Origin: Acanthaster planci
Lineage: Eukaryota; Echinodermata; Asteroidea; Valvatida; Acanthasteridae
Reading direction: 5' to 3'
Assembly: GCF_001949145.1 (NCBI RefSeq)
Contig: NW_019091366.1
Location: 2,015,601 to 2,079,600 of the forward strand
DNA length: 64,000 nt
Shown: piece by piece, positions 45,360 through 58,009 of the stretch
Layout: each line of letters opens with the position of its first letter
Numbering within the stretch: position 1 is the first letter of the stretch
Notes under the pieces: model-generated
Database searches by the model: none
Told to the model about the DNA's origin: nothing
Seen by the model: only the letters and a program-made list of their open reading frames with translations
Position numbers and translations under genes: made by a program

Positions 45360-47940
45360 ATTGAGGAAGATTTGAGGGTGGAGGTAAGAATACATGAACC
45401 ACGCTTTTTTTTTTTTCAATCTAAACTTGCCAGGATTAGATACTCTTCGGGGTAGGTCTGAGAATGCAGTACATCAGGAGCCTGGCTTATTAAGACTGTT
45501 CTTGACCGGAGGCAATGCATCATTGAAATCAGCAGCGATGGGGGTCTTTTGGTCATGAGGTAGCGCTTGCAGGACTACTGGATATTATTTCTCCAACACT
45601 GCAACACTTCAAACAGGTCTTGTGCGTCGTGAAATTTAAAACTTCTACAGAATACAGAGAACTGTGGGAAATGACGCGTTGCACTTGCTTATTGCTGAGT
45701 CCTTCAAGTTCCTTAATTTAATTTCCTAGAAGTACATGTACCAGCAGATCTGCACTTAAGCGTCATAAACCCCCAAATATCAAAATGCAACTTCCATTAA
45801 CGGCAAGTCATAATGACACAGTTTGCATTTCAAGGCAATTACAATAAATAATTCATGACATTTAGCCCCAATACAGCTGCTACTTCTAAATAAATTAGGT
45901 TGATCATGTTGAAAAATACGTTTCAGTATATTTTTTTTTCAAACTAGAGTTGAAGCACAAGCACAGGGGATAAAATTTTCAACATACATGTGTGACCAAG
46001 GTTTATCTTTAACTGATTTCTTGAAGTTCAACATCTGGCAAGACAATGTTCCCAGAACTAACACTGACCATTTGTGGCAGACAATAGATACAATCTGATC
46101 CAGTGTAAATTACAAAACAAAAATTACAAAAAAAAAATGAAAGCTCTGAGATCTACCAAAACATTGGAGACACAAATAATCATGCCACATACAGAATGTG
46201 GAGTGAAGTTTGGCCAAAAGAATAGATTCAACAACGCAATCAGCTGTAGTAGCAAGGATAATCAATGACCAGAAGAAAAGCCACCAAAAACCATCCTTCA
46301 TTTATACGTAGGCTTGACCTACATGTAACAGCAGTGAATTTATATTTGAGTACCATAGTCCATCTGTTTATTTTATCCGGTGATCTGCCAGCTGCACTTT
46401 TCAGTCCATGGTAAACCATACACTTCTTCAATACAAACAATGCAAAAATATTATAGAATTACCATGGGCTTGACTGCCACCGCATTCAAAATGAAGCAAA
46501 ATGGAATCACCAGCGATCAATCAAGAAAACAACGGGAGACACCTTGGCCACAGAATGGATTCTTTGGTAACAACTGAGGTCAAACTCTCATTATGGTTTC
46601 CACCAATGGACAAAGTGGACTTGTTACAAATTACACATGACCTCACAAGACATCGTTTAATTTATGGCTGGATGGAATTTCGTCCTGTCAATATGCGCAT
46701 CCATCATGTCATTACTTCCAGTGAAAGGTGGGGGAAACCAAATTAAATGGTTACATCAGTCTTGTGTTATTGATCGTCTATTCTGTGGAGTGTTGATCCT
46801 ACATGTACGTCGCTGGAGGCAAAATTTCCCAACTGCACGAGCACATAGCCTTTGGGAAATTAATAACGCAAAATGAGGGGGACATATTGCCGACTTCTGT
46901 TTGTTTTTAAGAAATGATCAACCAGATAGCACAATGAGGGAAAGAGATTCTCAACAAATTTCATGGTAGAAATATCAACATCAAGCTGGGAAATTGTACC
47001 TAAGTAAACATTCAGCTGAAGTGCTACACCACGCCATTTAATTAATCCTAATCGTTTCACCCTATGACATATTTCACTCCTTGCATTGTGGAGCTGCATG
47101 GTAGGTAAATTAGCAGATGAATTACCTTTGGGACTGCTAAAAAGAATTGAGTACATTGCCTCAAAGATCTCTTTATCTACTAACGGTTCCTCTCTGGGAT
47201 GACATTTTTGTTCTATGTGGATATCGTTTGTCTCCACCCTAAGTGGTCAGTTTTGAGCAGACATGCATTTATACAAAGAAAATTATGTCTTTTACATTTG
47301 AACAAGATTCCTGTGTCTGGGTTCAGTTTCAGCAGGGCTCCGTGAGTTGTACTCTCTGCTTCTTTAATACGTACATGTATGTATCTCATGAGAGCCGTTC
47401 AAATCCACTAAACCGACCTTTGACCTGGCACACCAGCAGAATCATGTAATAACTGGGTGGCAGCAAGAATTCTGACATGTTTTATTCAACGGGTAATTTT
47501 CATAGCCAGGTGCGTGATGGTTGGTTACACATCATTGCTTGATGTTTCTATTACGTCACTGTAACATGTACACTCTGCAGCAAATTGAAACTTTGTTTCT
47601 CTTCTTTCCTCTGAATGATTTATGAAAATACAGTAGTTTTCCTTTCAGATATTATTTCCTCAGTCACTAGTGTTGGCAAGATAATCCTACATGTGCATGG
47701 CCAATCAGAAGCCTCTTTGACATGTAATATCACCATGGAGGCTTACAGAGAATAGAGTGTTATGTCTCAGGATGATCCTGCTAGCACTGAAGGAACGGCG
47801 ATTCTCAGAAAAGACGGCTTCGGATGAGGAATTTGCTCAACACTAACACGAAAAAGAATGAGGCCATCTGTTTTGAGTTTAAGTAGAGTCAATATCTGAA
47901 GCAATAACAAACTGTGACATTTCACCTACCACAGCCAATA
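45360..47940. other. No gene seen
   Basis: T14 near 45406, AATAAA words near 45844 and 45888, and short overlapping frames near 46074-47237 without coding character. No structured repeat found. Confidence 0.45.
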
Positions 47941-47941
47941 C

Positions 47942-48107
47942 GGGCGATTCACAACAGTGTGCCACCAATAGTTTCCATCGCGTTGGCCAATCGTAACGCA
48001 CAAAATTTGTCGACCCTTTCCAAATGCGCATTGGGTCGACAAATTTTGCGCACTGTGATTGGCCAACGCGTTCCAAACGCTTGGGGGCGCACTATTGTGA
48101 AACGGCC
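47942..48107. mobile_element. 166-bp hairpin MITE with 75-bp arms
   Basis: The left arm (47942-48016) and right arm (48033-48107) are reverse complements with about 80% identity by eye, separated by a 16-base centre. The innermost 16 bases, caaaatttgtcgaccc and its complement, are perfect apart from one base, and gcgttggccaatc is shared. The tips are GGGCGATTCACAA and, from the right, GGCCGTTTCACAA. The element is GC-richer than its flanks. The tip resembles that of the 26181-26425 element (GGGCCGTTTTC). No clear target duplication is seen. Frames on both strands across it are by-products. Confidence 0.9.
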
Positions 48108-48109
48108 GG

Positions 48110-49288
48110 ATTAACTACCAAAGAATAAAGCATATCAGGGAAAAAGGGTATGAATCGCACAATTCTAAGCTTTGTCGGTGCATTTTTTGCTGTTTTCTGT
48201 TAGTTCAATGGAGCAAACTTAGGGGGAAATGTACATTTTCTTGTGATTTACCAAGAACAGGGTCAACTAATATGTCAACCCATCCATATGAGGATGCTTA
48301 TCTTTCCTACTTGTATCGTCATCATGTAAGTATGTCAAGAGGCTGACACAAGGAATGTCGTATCGTAAATCAGTTACTTTAATTGATTTCAGTTGCCAGA
48401 CTCATGCAAAATTTATCTCATGGATTTTGATGACTGACAGAGCTTCCACACTGCTTCTAGAAAATTTGTTTTGTTTTTGTTCTTTCTAGAATCGAATATG
48501 TCAAGTGTCACATTGACCATGTCAAGCAAGCCCCTGGTTGGGTTTTGACTTAGTGGATAAAACAAGTACAAGTCCAAGTGTCTGAGTGCATGGGTCTGGT
48601 GCATTCACTCATCTTTGAATGTCGAGATTATCTGCAGCAGACTCAGTAGATTCAAGACAGGACCTCCCACGGCAAAACCTTTAAGCATTTAGACAAATCT
48701 ATATACTGCCAAATGTAGCTAATTGGATCAACTAGTTTTCAAGTAATTGATTACGTTGATTATGAATTTAATTAGTTGGTAATGGTCGAGTTTTTTTTAA
48801 GCGAGTCAACTGCATTGACAGAAATGTGGAATCAATACCATTAGCCTGACTGGTTTCCAAAAGAAACACTCCAACGTACCACCAAGAAGTTCTAATTTAT
48901 AGCAAGACCCGAGGGGAGAGGCAAACCTCCAGGAAAAAAATAGGCCCAAGTATATCAGACCTGAAAGGAAAAATAGGCTTTAGACTAGTCTGGACATCAT
49001 CAGAGGTTCAAAGAGGGAACAAAGTAAGTAGGATATAATACTCATTACTCATTAAAGAAAACAATTACAAACCACAATTCAAAGTGTGAAGTGAAGTATG
49101 ACCCATAAAATGTTTTCAAATTTCTATACTGGAATACTATACAAGAGCCCTCTTCTACCGATTCCAAACACTCCACTCCAGTCTGGCATTTATTCCTCAG
49201 GATGACCACAGCATCCTGGTCAAAACGATGATGAGTTCACACCCACTGGTTCTTCTCAGAACCGCCACACTTCAAGAAGAGATCAAAT
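48110..49288. other. No gene seen
   Basis: AT-rich sequence leading to the second gap, without supported features. Confidence 0.45.
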
Positions 49289-49989
49289 NNNNNNNNNNNN
49301 NNNNNNNNNNNNNNNNNNNNNNNNNNNNNNNNNNNNNNNNNNNNNNNNNNNNNNNNNNNNNNNNNNNNNNNNNNNNNNNNNNNNNNNNNNNNNNNNNNNN
49401 NNNNNNNNNNNNNNNNNNNNNNNNNNNNNNNNNNNNNNNNNNNNNNNNNNNNNNNNNNNNNNNNNNNNNNNNNNNNNNNNNNNNNNNNNNNNNNNNNNNN
49501 NNNNNNNNNNNNNNNNNNNNNNNNNNNNNNNNNNNNNNNNNNNNNNNNNNNNNNNNNNNNNNNNNNNNNNNNNNNNNNNNNNNNNNNNNNNNNNNNNNNN
49601 NNNNNNNNNNNNNNNNNNNNNNNNNNNNNNNNNNNNNNNNNNNNNNNNNNNNNNNNNNNNNNNNNNNNNNNNNNNNNNNNNNNNNNNNNNNNNNNNNNNN
49701 NNNNNNNNNNNNNNNNNNNNNNNNNNNNNNNNNNNNNNNNNNNNNNNNNNNNNNNNNNNNNNNNNNNNNNNNNNNNNNNNNNNNNNNNNNNNNNNNNNNN
49801 NNNNNNNNNNNNNNNNNNNNNNNNNNNNNNNNNNNNNNNNNNNNNNNNNNNNNNNNNNNNNNNNNNNNNNNNNNNNNNNNNNNNNNNNNNNNNNNNNNNN
49901 NNNNNNNNNNNNNNNNNNNNNNNNNNNNNNNNNNNNNNNNNNNNNNNNNNNNNNNNNNNNNNNNNNNNNNNNNNNNNNNNNNNNNNNNN
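49289..49989. other. Assembly gap (701 N)
   Basis: An unbroken run of 701 N. As at the first gap, frames spanning it are artefactual. The sequence on the two sides shows no obvious shared repeat that would explain the gap. Confidence 0.99.
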
Positions 49990-52900
49990 TCACATGGTGT
50001 ACCCACAAACTTCTCTCAAAGTGAACACAATCCATCTCAGAAATTAAAATGGCATAATTTGACAACCAACCAGTTCAAGTTTTGGCACAATGGATTGGTT
50101 AATTAACAAATATGAAAATTCCAAGATATTTCTACTGTTGACAGGAATGCCATCTTTCTAAATAGCTGTAGCACTTGTCCCACTGACCTTGAGATCATAC
50201 AAAACACAGAGTGAAGTTCACATTTAACATGGCCACCTAACTGGCCAATAAAAAGGAAGATTATCATTAAGATGCACATGTGTAAATTCACACCCAAGAG
50301 GAGTATATAGATGGGGGTGGGACTAATATCAGAGGGGGGCATTGGTACAATTAAGGATGCATTATACCTACGTTTTTTCCCTCCAAAACAAAGGATGAGG
50401 CACTCGAAGAGACAGCATTTTTCCAAGGCACTTTTGAACCGTGGGTAATGTCTAAAACAATCCATAGTTGTCGTGATGCAAGGCGTTTGGTAGCAACATC
50501 CACAATAATGTCCGTGCTCCCACTGGGCTGACAGCTGCATTTAGAATGCAGTTGCTACAGCAACCTCTTCCAAATCTCTCTCTAAGTGAGGATGCAATGC
50601 CTTTTAAGGAAACTTTCGTAGATCACAACTTCATTGCAACATTCAAGCAACTATTTCAAACACCAACTAATTCTTCTTGGAGAAGTTGCTGACATCCACT
50701 CTTTGCCGCTTTTCAGGTTTTCTGGGAAATCTTAAATCCATGAGCCAGGGCTGATACATTCAGGGACATAATAAACATTGGCAGGCGGCAGGAAGAAAAC
50801 ACCATCTGTTTTTAGTATGAAGATTTTTTCGCGGTGAGGCTTTGGCATGCACTTGAGAAGACTGGTATGCGCTGGAGACAGGAGACTGGAACTGGGCAGA
50901 TGTCACAGGGATAAATCACTTCTGTTGGCAATGGTTGCCAACAGAAACCAAGGAATTCATCAAAGGCAAATGATGATGGACAATGCTCATCTGGTTCCAA
51001 TACTTGACATTTGTGCACAAAAATACATAGTTTGGGGGAGACTTTCCCGAAGGCAAAAAGACCACTTTTGAGTCTCGAGCGCGGTCTCTTCCAGTGCAAT
51101 TCACGATAGATCACGCTGTTGTTTCATTTTTACTTACAAGGCAATGAGCGCAGCATTTGTAGTTTTCGTTGATACATTGAGCCAATATTACAATTAAAAT
51201 GATGAACTCAACCATCAGCATTCTAGGCATGGTTTTTCCCCTTTTTGTTGACACAAACATCTACTGGTATACTCTACTAGCTCTCCTCCCTGCGTTGTCA
51301 CAGTAGCCTCCAGGTAACCCAGGAACACAAGCTTTGCCAAACATATAGTTGGTAGTTGATTCAGCTACATCAGAGGACTTATACAAATAACATCACCAGA
51401 TGTCACAAACTTCCACCCACATCAAATAAAAGAGATTTCCCTGATGTTTTTTTCAACGAGTAAAAATTGCTCATTTTGTCTGTAGATCTTGAAATAATGA
51501 TGCTCATTATCTTTCCCCGATTTCATCAGTAATAACCAGTTTTTCCTCTTCGCTATACACACACACAGTGCTGAATGGCTGAGTAGATCAACAGCTGAAG
51601 GGAACGACCGCAGGCAATCCACGGTAAACACGGACATGTGCTCGTGGGCTCTCTCTACATGTGTTAGCTCCGCAGCAAGTGTCATATAACTTGTGACGCA
51701 TAAATGCGGATGTGCATTACCGCCTCGTTCAGTCAGACAGCAAAGGGTTAAAGTGGAAAACTGGCAGGCGGCTAAAATATGACAACAGAAGCCACCACCA
51801 GAGAAACATGCAGAAAAATCATCAGGGAACAGCAGTCGTGATTGGCCATGGGGTTAACATCACTATGGCAACAAATACTTGACTGTGTCAACCCATATGC
51901 ACTAACAGAGACTATTTTATGTCTGTGTGGTTTATTCCGATGACAATCCATCGTTATCAGTTTTCCCCATCTGATTTTTCGAGGTTCCCACTTCCATGCA
52001 CGCAATAACCTCCAAGTGAGATTGTCCGCTGTGGACATATGGAGCCGAGACACGCGGATGTTGCAATCTCAACGGCTCGGCAAAACCAGCTAGGCGCAAA
52101 ACGCTGCAGCAATTACGCCAACCCTTTCACATGTAAATCAGGCCATTACAATAATCCATAGTGCCTGATGGGACTGTTTCATTCTCCCATAGGGGTGATT
52201 CATGAAACTAGTATTACAAGCTCCGGTATTTGAGGGGAAATGAAAAAAAAAAAGACTAGATACGTAGATGCTGTCACTGTCCGAGGGTTTGTCGCTATAA
52301 ATGATCTCCAAGCCTTGCATACGACAGGTCAGCAATGCCAAGTATGATGCTGCAGGATCTATCTCTCAAGATATCTCCCATGATCGTTGTGCCAGAGACA
52401 TCCAGTGGAATATGAAGACATTAACGCATCAAATTGCAGATTATGATATATTTCTAACTATCCAGGGCTCACACTGAGAGGTATTAGACGAACCTCCCCG
52501 ACACGCTGTGGCACTCCCATCAATGCCTAAGTAAATATTACCAACAAAAATCAATAATAAATTTCCGAGACTTTGAATGTCTTGTTTTGATATTGAGGAC
52601 TTGCAGAAAGGTAGATTTGTTAACTAGTTTGTTGCTTTGACAAATAGAATAACACTAATAATAAGCACATATTACCCGATACGTCTTGAGCAAACTATAA
52701 ACTATATACAAAGTGTGCAATCGAGACTTGAATACTTCGCATAAGAACCAAAATATCACATTTTGAGACATGTCTGTCGGCATTTTTCTGTGTATGAATT
52801 GAAGATTATTCTGCAGATTTTTATTTTTGGAAAAAAAAGAGGCATATACCACACAAATTCAAATTTTAATTTGTTATTGGTAAAAACCACCACCAGCAAT

Positions 52901-53784
52901 TTCTTTTATTTTCTGCTGGTGGTATAAATTTCAGAATTGATGGAAGAGCTTGACACAATGTAAACATGCATGAATGAATCACTCACTCATGGATTTTTAC
53001 CGGGTTTTGCTGCCAAACGTCTGATTAGAAATTGAAAAAAAAAATTTTCAACAGAATTTTACGTCTGGATCTGCTATGTCACATCTGGGAAATAGAGTTT
53101 TGGATAGTCTGTAATAATTACATGCCAAAGTCACCATTGCACAAGGATCACACAATCTGTGAGCATTGCTGGTCAATCTACAGTACATGTAGCATGGCTA
53201 CAGGTTCCCCTGCGTGAAGATTGAGATCAAATTGGCAGCTTCCAACAGCAATCCCGTGTACATGTACTTGGCAATTAAACCTTGCTTCAAAGTGCAGTTC
53301 ATGTACAATTTACATGTTAAGGGCGAATGTATCTTTAAAGAATTGCAGAATAGAATCACCTTCACACACAGCAGGTAAAACGAACAATTTAATGCGACAT
53401 ATTTCATGCTGACATGCAAAACGGACAAGATACTGGTATCCACACTACATCAACATGTTGCAAACAGCAAGTTGGGGATGACATCACGAGACCACATACT
53501 GGTAGTAATAGTATTTGTACTTTAATGAAACCGTGTTAAACTGCCTGCAAAACGAGGCAAACCTGTAACCTCAATCTACCTACATTGTAGGACCCTTACT
53601 GAAACTGGAGATAAAATCTCAGCAACTGACTAACAAAGCTCTCTGGCCATTATCAAGGAGTAGTCGGAATAGAAATTTGTTTACAGTAGAGTTCACTAAC
53701 ATTTTTCAAAACCCAACCCTTGTTTTTACTTGTGGTACAGAGAGTGTGTATAAAAACAGCACTGAGTACTTCTTATTTTGACAG
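49990..53784. other. No gene seen
   Basis: The longest unspliced frame outside gaps (145 codons, minus, 50103-50540) lies here, but its composition is Cys/Ile-rich and irregular, with no domain and no splice context, and it looks random. A GC-richer patch near 51960-52110 has no usable frame and splice pair. Confidence 0.45.
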
Positions 53785-53851
53785 TATATGACCCATCTCC
53801 TGCTAAAATTCCATACCGGATGATTATGATGAACCTGGAAGCTGCATTGAT
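53785..53851 (+). CDS. Candidate 67-bp internal exon (plus)
   Basis: A textbook arrangement: acceptor gtacttcttattttgacag ending at 53784, 67 bases, then donor TTGAT|GTAAGTAA. Two frames contain stops and only one is open; it starts two bases in and reads YDPSPAKIPYRMIMMNLEAA and one more residue, leaving two bases for the next codon. The predicted peptide looks like an ordinary soluble helix. The minus strand is also open here over a longer frame (53726-53932) with a hydrophobic product. No partner exon can be identified nearby and the family is unknown. Confidence 0.3.
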
Positions 53852-53859
53852 GTAAGTAA

Positions 53860-56340
53860 TATGCAGAGTGCATCCGGCAACTATCAGTCCAATTCTGCCT
53901 AAGGCTACGACGCGCTGCGGAATTCTGTCCAAATATTATTTTGAACACACTGCTGGTTTTATTGCCAGTTTAGTTTTGGATGGGTGGGTAACTCAGAAAT
54001 TCCTTGAAGTGCCTGAACCTTGTAACCGGGTGGCCTATTTCTTATGAAGGATAGGATTACTTTTTCAAGATGCGAGTATAACGAACTGAAGTTTGTAAGA
54101 CGATAGGCAATCATACATGCACTGAAGGTAATGTAGCTTGAAACCATAAAGACGTCGACGACGCTGGCCTGAAAACAATTAGTCTTGTATTTCATAACTG
54201 TGTATAAAAGTCCCCCCCCCACATGTACATGTTAATGCATAACTAATTTGCATGTCCATTAATGTGTTTAAACTTACTATGCATGAAAATAAACAATAAA
54301 TAACGTTCACTATGCCGTTTGCAAATGACAGGACAGACCTCAAATTCTCTTGCTATAATTGAAAATCACTGACCTGTGTGAAAATAAATATTACCATAGC
54401 AACCACTCAAATATATTAAATTCCACAGTGATGGCTCACTGTCGGCCTATATATGTACATGCATCGAATTTGAATTTTCTTTCATACATGTAGTTAGTTC
54501 CTACAAGAAATATAACCTGGACATGTGAACTCTAACTTTGCTTGTCAGAACATCTATCTTACTGTTGGAAATGTAAGGACTTTGACCATCATCATGCAGT
54601 TTGAAAAACTGTTTCTGGTTTAAAAGAATTTTCTTCTTTTATTCAGCAAAGTGCCAAAAAACAGTCAATCCAAACATGAAACATAAAAAGAGAACTATTT
54701 TCTTGGCCACATCTCACCGATGTCATGCAAAGTCATACTGGGATTCTTGCACGTACAGATGCGGCATGCATGAGACGCTTTAAGACATCCTCACATATCC
54801 CAGGAAACCTCTAAGTTTGAAGAAGGATTAAACCCTAGATCATGCGAGGAGCAGCTACAATGTACACGTACCAGCATGTGTGTTTAAATTCCTTGCAGGG
54901 GAAAGAACCAACTTATAATGTACAGCCTCTGGGAGCGCTAGATGATAGAATTGCTCTTGGCTATGTGTGACAGACAGATGCATTCAATGTTTAACGTAGG
55001 TTTAGCAATAAATCATCAGGCATTCTGGGCCAATACCTGATGGATAATCAACTTTGCATTCCTGTAAAGGGGGAGGGCAGTGGAGCCTGGTCCCTTACTA
55101 ACAAACACCACAAACCAAGGAAGTCAGTCCTATGTGTATCATCAAGAGATTGAAAAGCAAGACAGGGTATCGGATGTTCTGGAGGAGAGCCGATAAGAGG
55201 GATGACTTATGGCATTAATCTGGAGACTGGAGACCATAATGGCTTGAATAGAGTGGAATCAATTACCAATTTTCTGCGAAGGGCAAGTGATGAGGCCAGG
55301 GAAGCTTCATTGAAAACAGCAAGTCAATGAGAATAGCCCTACAGTTAACCACGAATACAAATTCTAACGTGAACAAATTTGACAGGTGAAATCTGAAGTG
55401 GCCTACAAGTAATGACTAATACGTACCCGGTATAACAAACCTCACACCAAAGTGTGAAATAACATACGAACTGACAACATTCAAGCAATTACACGTACAA
55501 CTCATTAAAAATCTTGTTAAGCCATTAGAAAAGCCTCCCAGTGTCCTTTTTCTTGGAATGTCTGAATTACTGTTCACCATAAATGTTGCAATAATGGTCA
55601 AAATGGTTTGGAAGGCACAAAGACAGGCAGCTGGAATTTTCCCATCTTATTTTGCATTTTCCAGGAAGTTAGACGCTGTTTAATTTTCAAATTGGAATAT
55701 CAAATGTCTGAGTAGGGAGTCAACTATCGGTAGATAATGAGGACAGACAGCCTTGAACTTCTTTTATGATTAATGAGTATATGTCAGGTGTTTCAACATC
55801 AAAAGAAACGTTCTTGTAATGCAGGGCTCTGTCAAGCCAGCTTCAACTCAGCAGCACATTAGGATGATTACTACTCAGTGGAATCCTTTCATTCCTGTCC
55901 TACACAACCTCCTTCCCATGGATACGATCTTGCCGTGCCATGTTGATTCCTAACATACCTTGCACCATCTTAACCTCTGGTAATATTGTATAATTTAAAT
56001 ATCCCACTAATTGGCAGATTTAAATGAGCCCAATAGTCAATTTGACACGCATGTGTGACATGCAGGAGAATACCTGGGGGCGAGTGTGTAATTTTTGAAA
56101 GAAGTGCAATCCACATTTTATTTTGTATCTTCATCCTGAACAGCCAGTCAGCGTCATTTTCCTAGTCTACATGACCAGGGACTAGTTAAGGAATGTGCAT
56201 GCAGCCCATGGAGTCGAGGTTGTGTCCCGCTGAACATGCACATGTGCCCCTTCTCTCTCACATGTGTCCATTTGTTCTTGTGTGTTTGCTAACATGTTCA
56301 GTCCTGCTCTGTATTGTCTGTGTAATGTAGACTGTTTCCC
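53860..56340. other. No gene seen
   Basis: AT-rich, with C10 near 54210, TACATGTA copies near 54221 and 54485, and an ATTTGCAT octamer near 54245. No supported gene. Confidence 0.45.
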
Positions 56341-56523
56341 TACAAGCCCTGGCTTACATGAACAGCGCCATCTTTTCTATCCTCTTTTACAAGCATTGCT
56401 TGTTTATAATTTCAGGCATGCAAGGGTACTGTTATTTCTATGATAACTTTCTTTCATTTGAAGTTTTACTTTGATAAATTTGTGAAAAGTATGGAAATAA
56501 ACATTGCATTGCATTGAACTGAA
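56341..56523 (+). mobile_element. LINE-like 3' tail
   Basis: The segment begins tacaagccctggcttacatg, continues with a small hairpin ACAAGC-att-GCTTGT, and ends ATGGAAATAAACATTGCATT plus a short (attgc)n-like tail. Paired acaagc..ggctt and acaagc..gcttgt hairpins followed by a short tandem tail are characteristic of 3' ends of CR1/L2-type non-LTR retrotransposons in many animals. No reverse-transcriptase sequence precedes it, consistent with a heavily 5'-truncated copy. Family assignment is inference. Confidence 0.5.
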
Positions 56524-56565
56524 CAGTAAAAAACACCCGCTGTACCTGAAAGCATTATTTGTGGC

Positions 56566-56636
56566 ACTCTCATTAACTGAACTCATCTAGCCAAACTCCC
56601 CGGGGTGATTGCTAGATGAGTTCAATTCATGAGAGT
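56566..56636. repeat. Hairpin with 26-bp arms
   Basis: ACTCTCATTAACTGAACTCA and six more bases (56566-56591) are inverted at 56611-56636 with two mismatches, around a 19-base loop containing CCCCGGGG. It lies only about 45 bases after the LINE-like tail. Arms this long and accurate are unlikely by chance. Confidence 0.9.
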
Positions 56637-56639
56637 TAA

Positions 56640-58005
56640 CATACAAAAATAGAGAGTTTCTTCCCAAATTTACTTTTTTACTTCTTTATTTAAACACAAT
56701 AATGGGTAAAGAGAAAACAAAACAGCAAAATGTTGATGAAAGCTTACTTGTGAAAAAAATTGAAAAAACACGTTGGAGAAAACTTTGGCATGTGTAAGAC
56801 TGAAAGAACAGACTTTCTAAAGATTCAAAATAAAAATAAGACCAGCAACGAAAACATTAAATTAAGGAAATGACAACAGAAGCAGGGAAAAACAGAAACA
56901 CTTAGTTGGAGATCAAAATGCCAAGAGAACGAGCACAATATAAAGGGATGAATTTCCAGCCCCTTTTGAACTTGACCAACTCTACAAACTGGACATTAAT
57001 TCTCTCGCTAAGAAAAACTACAGTCTAGGGGTATACATGTGCACTATGAAGTGGATAAGGATGTATCCTCCCCCCCTTTCCGGGGTGCTGGTGATATAAA
57101 TGTGAATTATTGATTGCACAGAACCCTACCCATGATGACAACCGACACAACAGCATCTAGACATGATGTCCCGTGTTGAAATTATTGATGAACCACTGAC
57201 GGGTAGGGTGTGATCTCTGACCGAAGGGAAATGTGGTTAAAAATTGTGTTGCTGGTGGCGACTGTTCAATAACTAATACCATGCATATTCATGATCACAG
57301 ACTGTAAAGTGACCAATCCACATGGGATTCATTTATGTTTGATTAATCTTATTACACAAAGTTAATTTCTCTCTTCTTTTATCAAGAGTGAATTAAAATT
57401 TATTGAATTTATCATTCATTCGGTTGTTTCAAATTCCATCAACGTATCAGGGAAGTTAAGGGAGAAATCACCTAGTCGGAAGAAGTCCTACTGAGCTTTT
57501 GTTTAATTAAACTGTTATCTACGAAAAAAATGTTTGTAACATGGCGGTTGTTTTTGATGAATGAAAGGAATCAAATGTTAGTAACAGAGTTTGTGACTTT
57601 TAAAAGGAAAGAAAGAATACTTTCCATAATAGAATCACTGTCTTACCCCATCTTGTGACCAAGATAAGCAAACATGATGGATGATTTCACCAACAGAGGG
57701 CGCTGTTTAAAAATGGGAAACTGTCTGATTGACTGTCTGAGGAGGTGTAGTATAAATTTGTTCTATGCTGACTTGACTACAAATTCTAACCCAATTTTCT
57801 TTGAACTCTTGCAAAAGTGAACCAAAGACAAACATATCAATTTTGTTCTCTTTTTCTGTCAAGTATCCTTGCTATATGTATATAATTTTCCGATCAAATT
57901 TCTTCGAAACAGGTTTCGTTTCCTGTAATGGTTTCACTGGCATTATGCAGTTTCCTCTTTAAAAACTTCCACACATTACTCAAATCCATCTTTTAGCCAA
58001 AGGAT
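56640..58005. other. No gene seen; one CTCF-like motif
   Basis: AT-rich noncoding-looking sequence with a CTCF-like motif at 57690-57704 (separate entry). Confidence 0.45.
57690..57704 (+). promoter_or_regulatory. CTCF-like motif
   Basis: CCAACAGAGGGCGCT matches the CTCF core at nearly all conserved positions. It is in opposite orientation to the motif at 23520-23534, the two pointing away from each other. Confidence 0.35.
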
Positions 58006-58009
58006 CTAA

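Noticed and set aside
49228-50106. Open frames up to 292 codons across the second gap
   Set aside because: Same artefact; the real sequence on each side is short and noncoding-looking.
50103-50540. 145-codon minus-strand frame, longest outside the gaps
   Set aside because: Irregular Cys/Ile-rich composition, no domain, no splice signals. A few frames of this length are expected by chance in 64 kb of AT-rich DNA.
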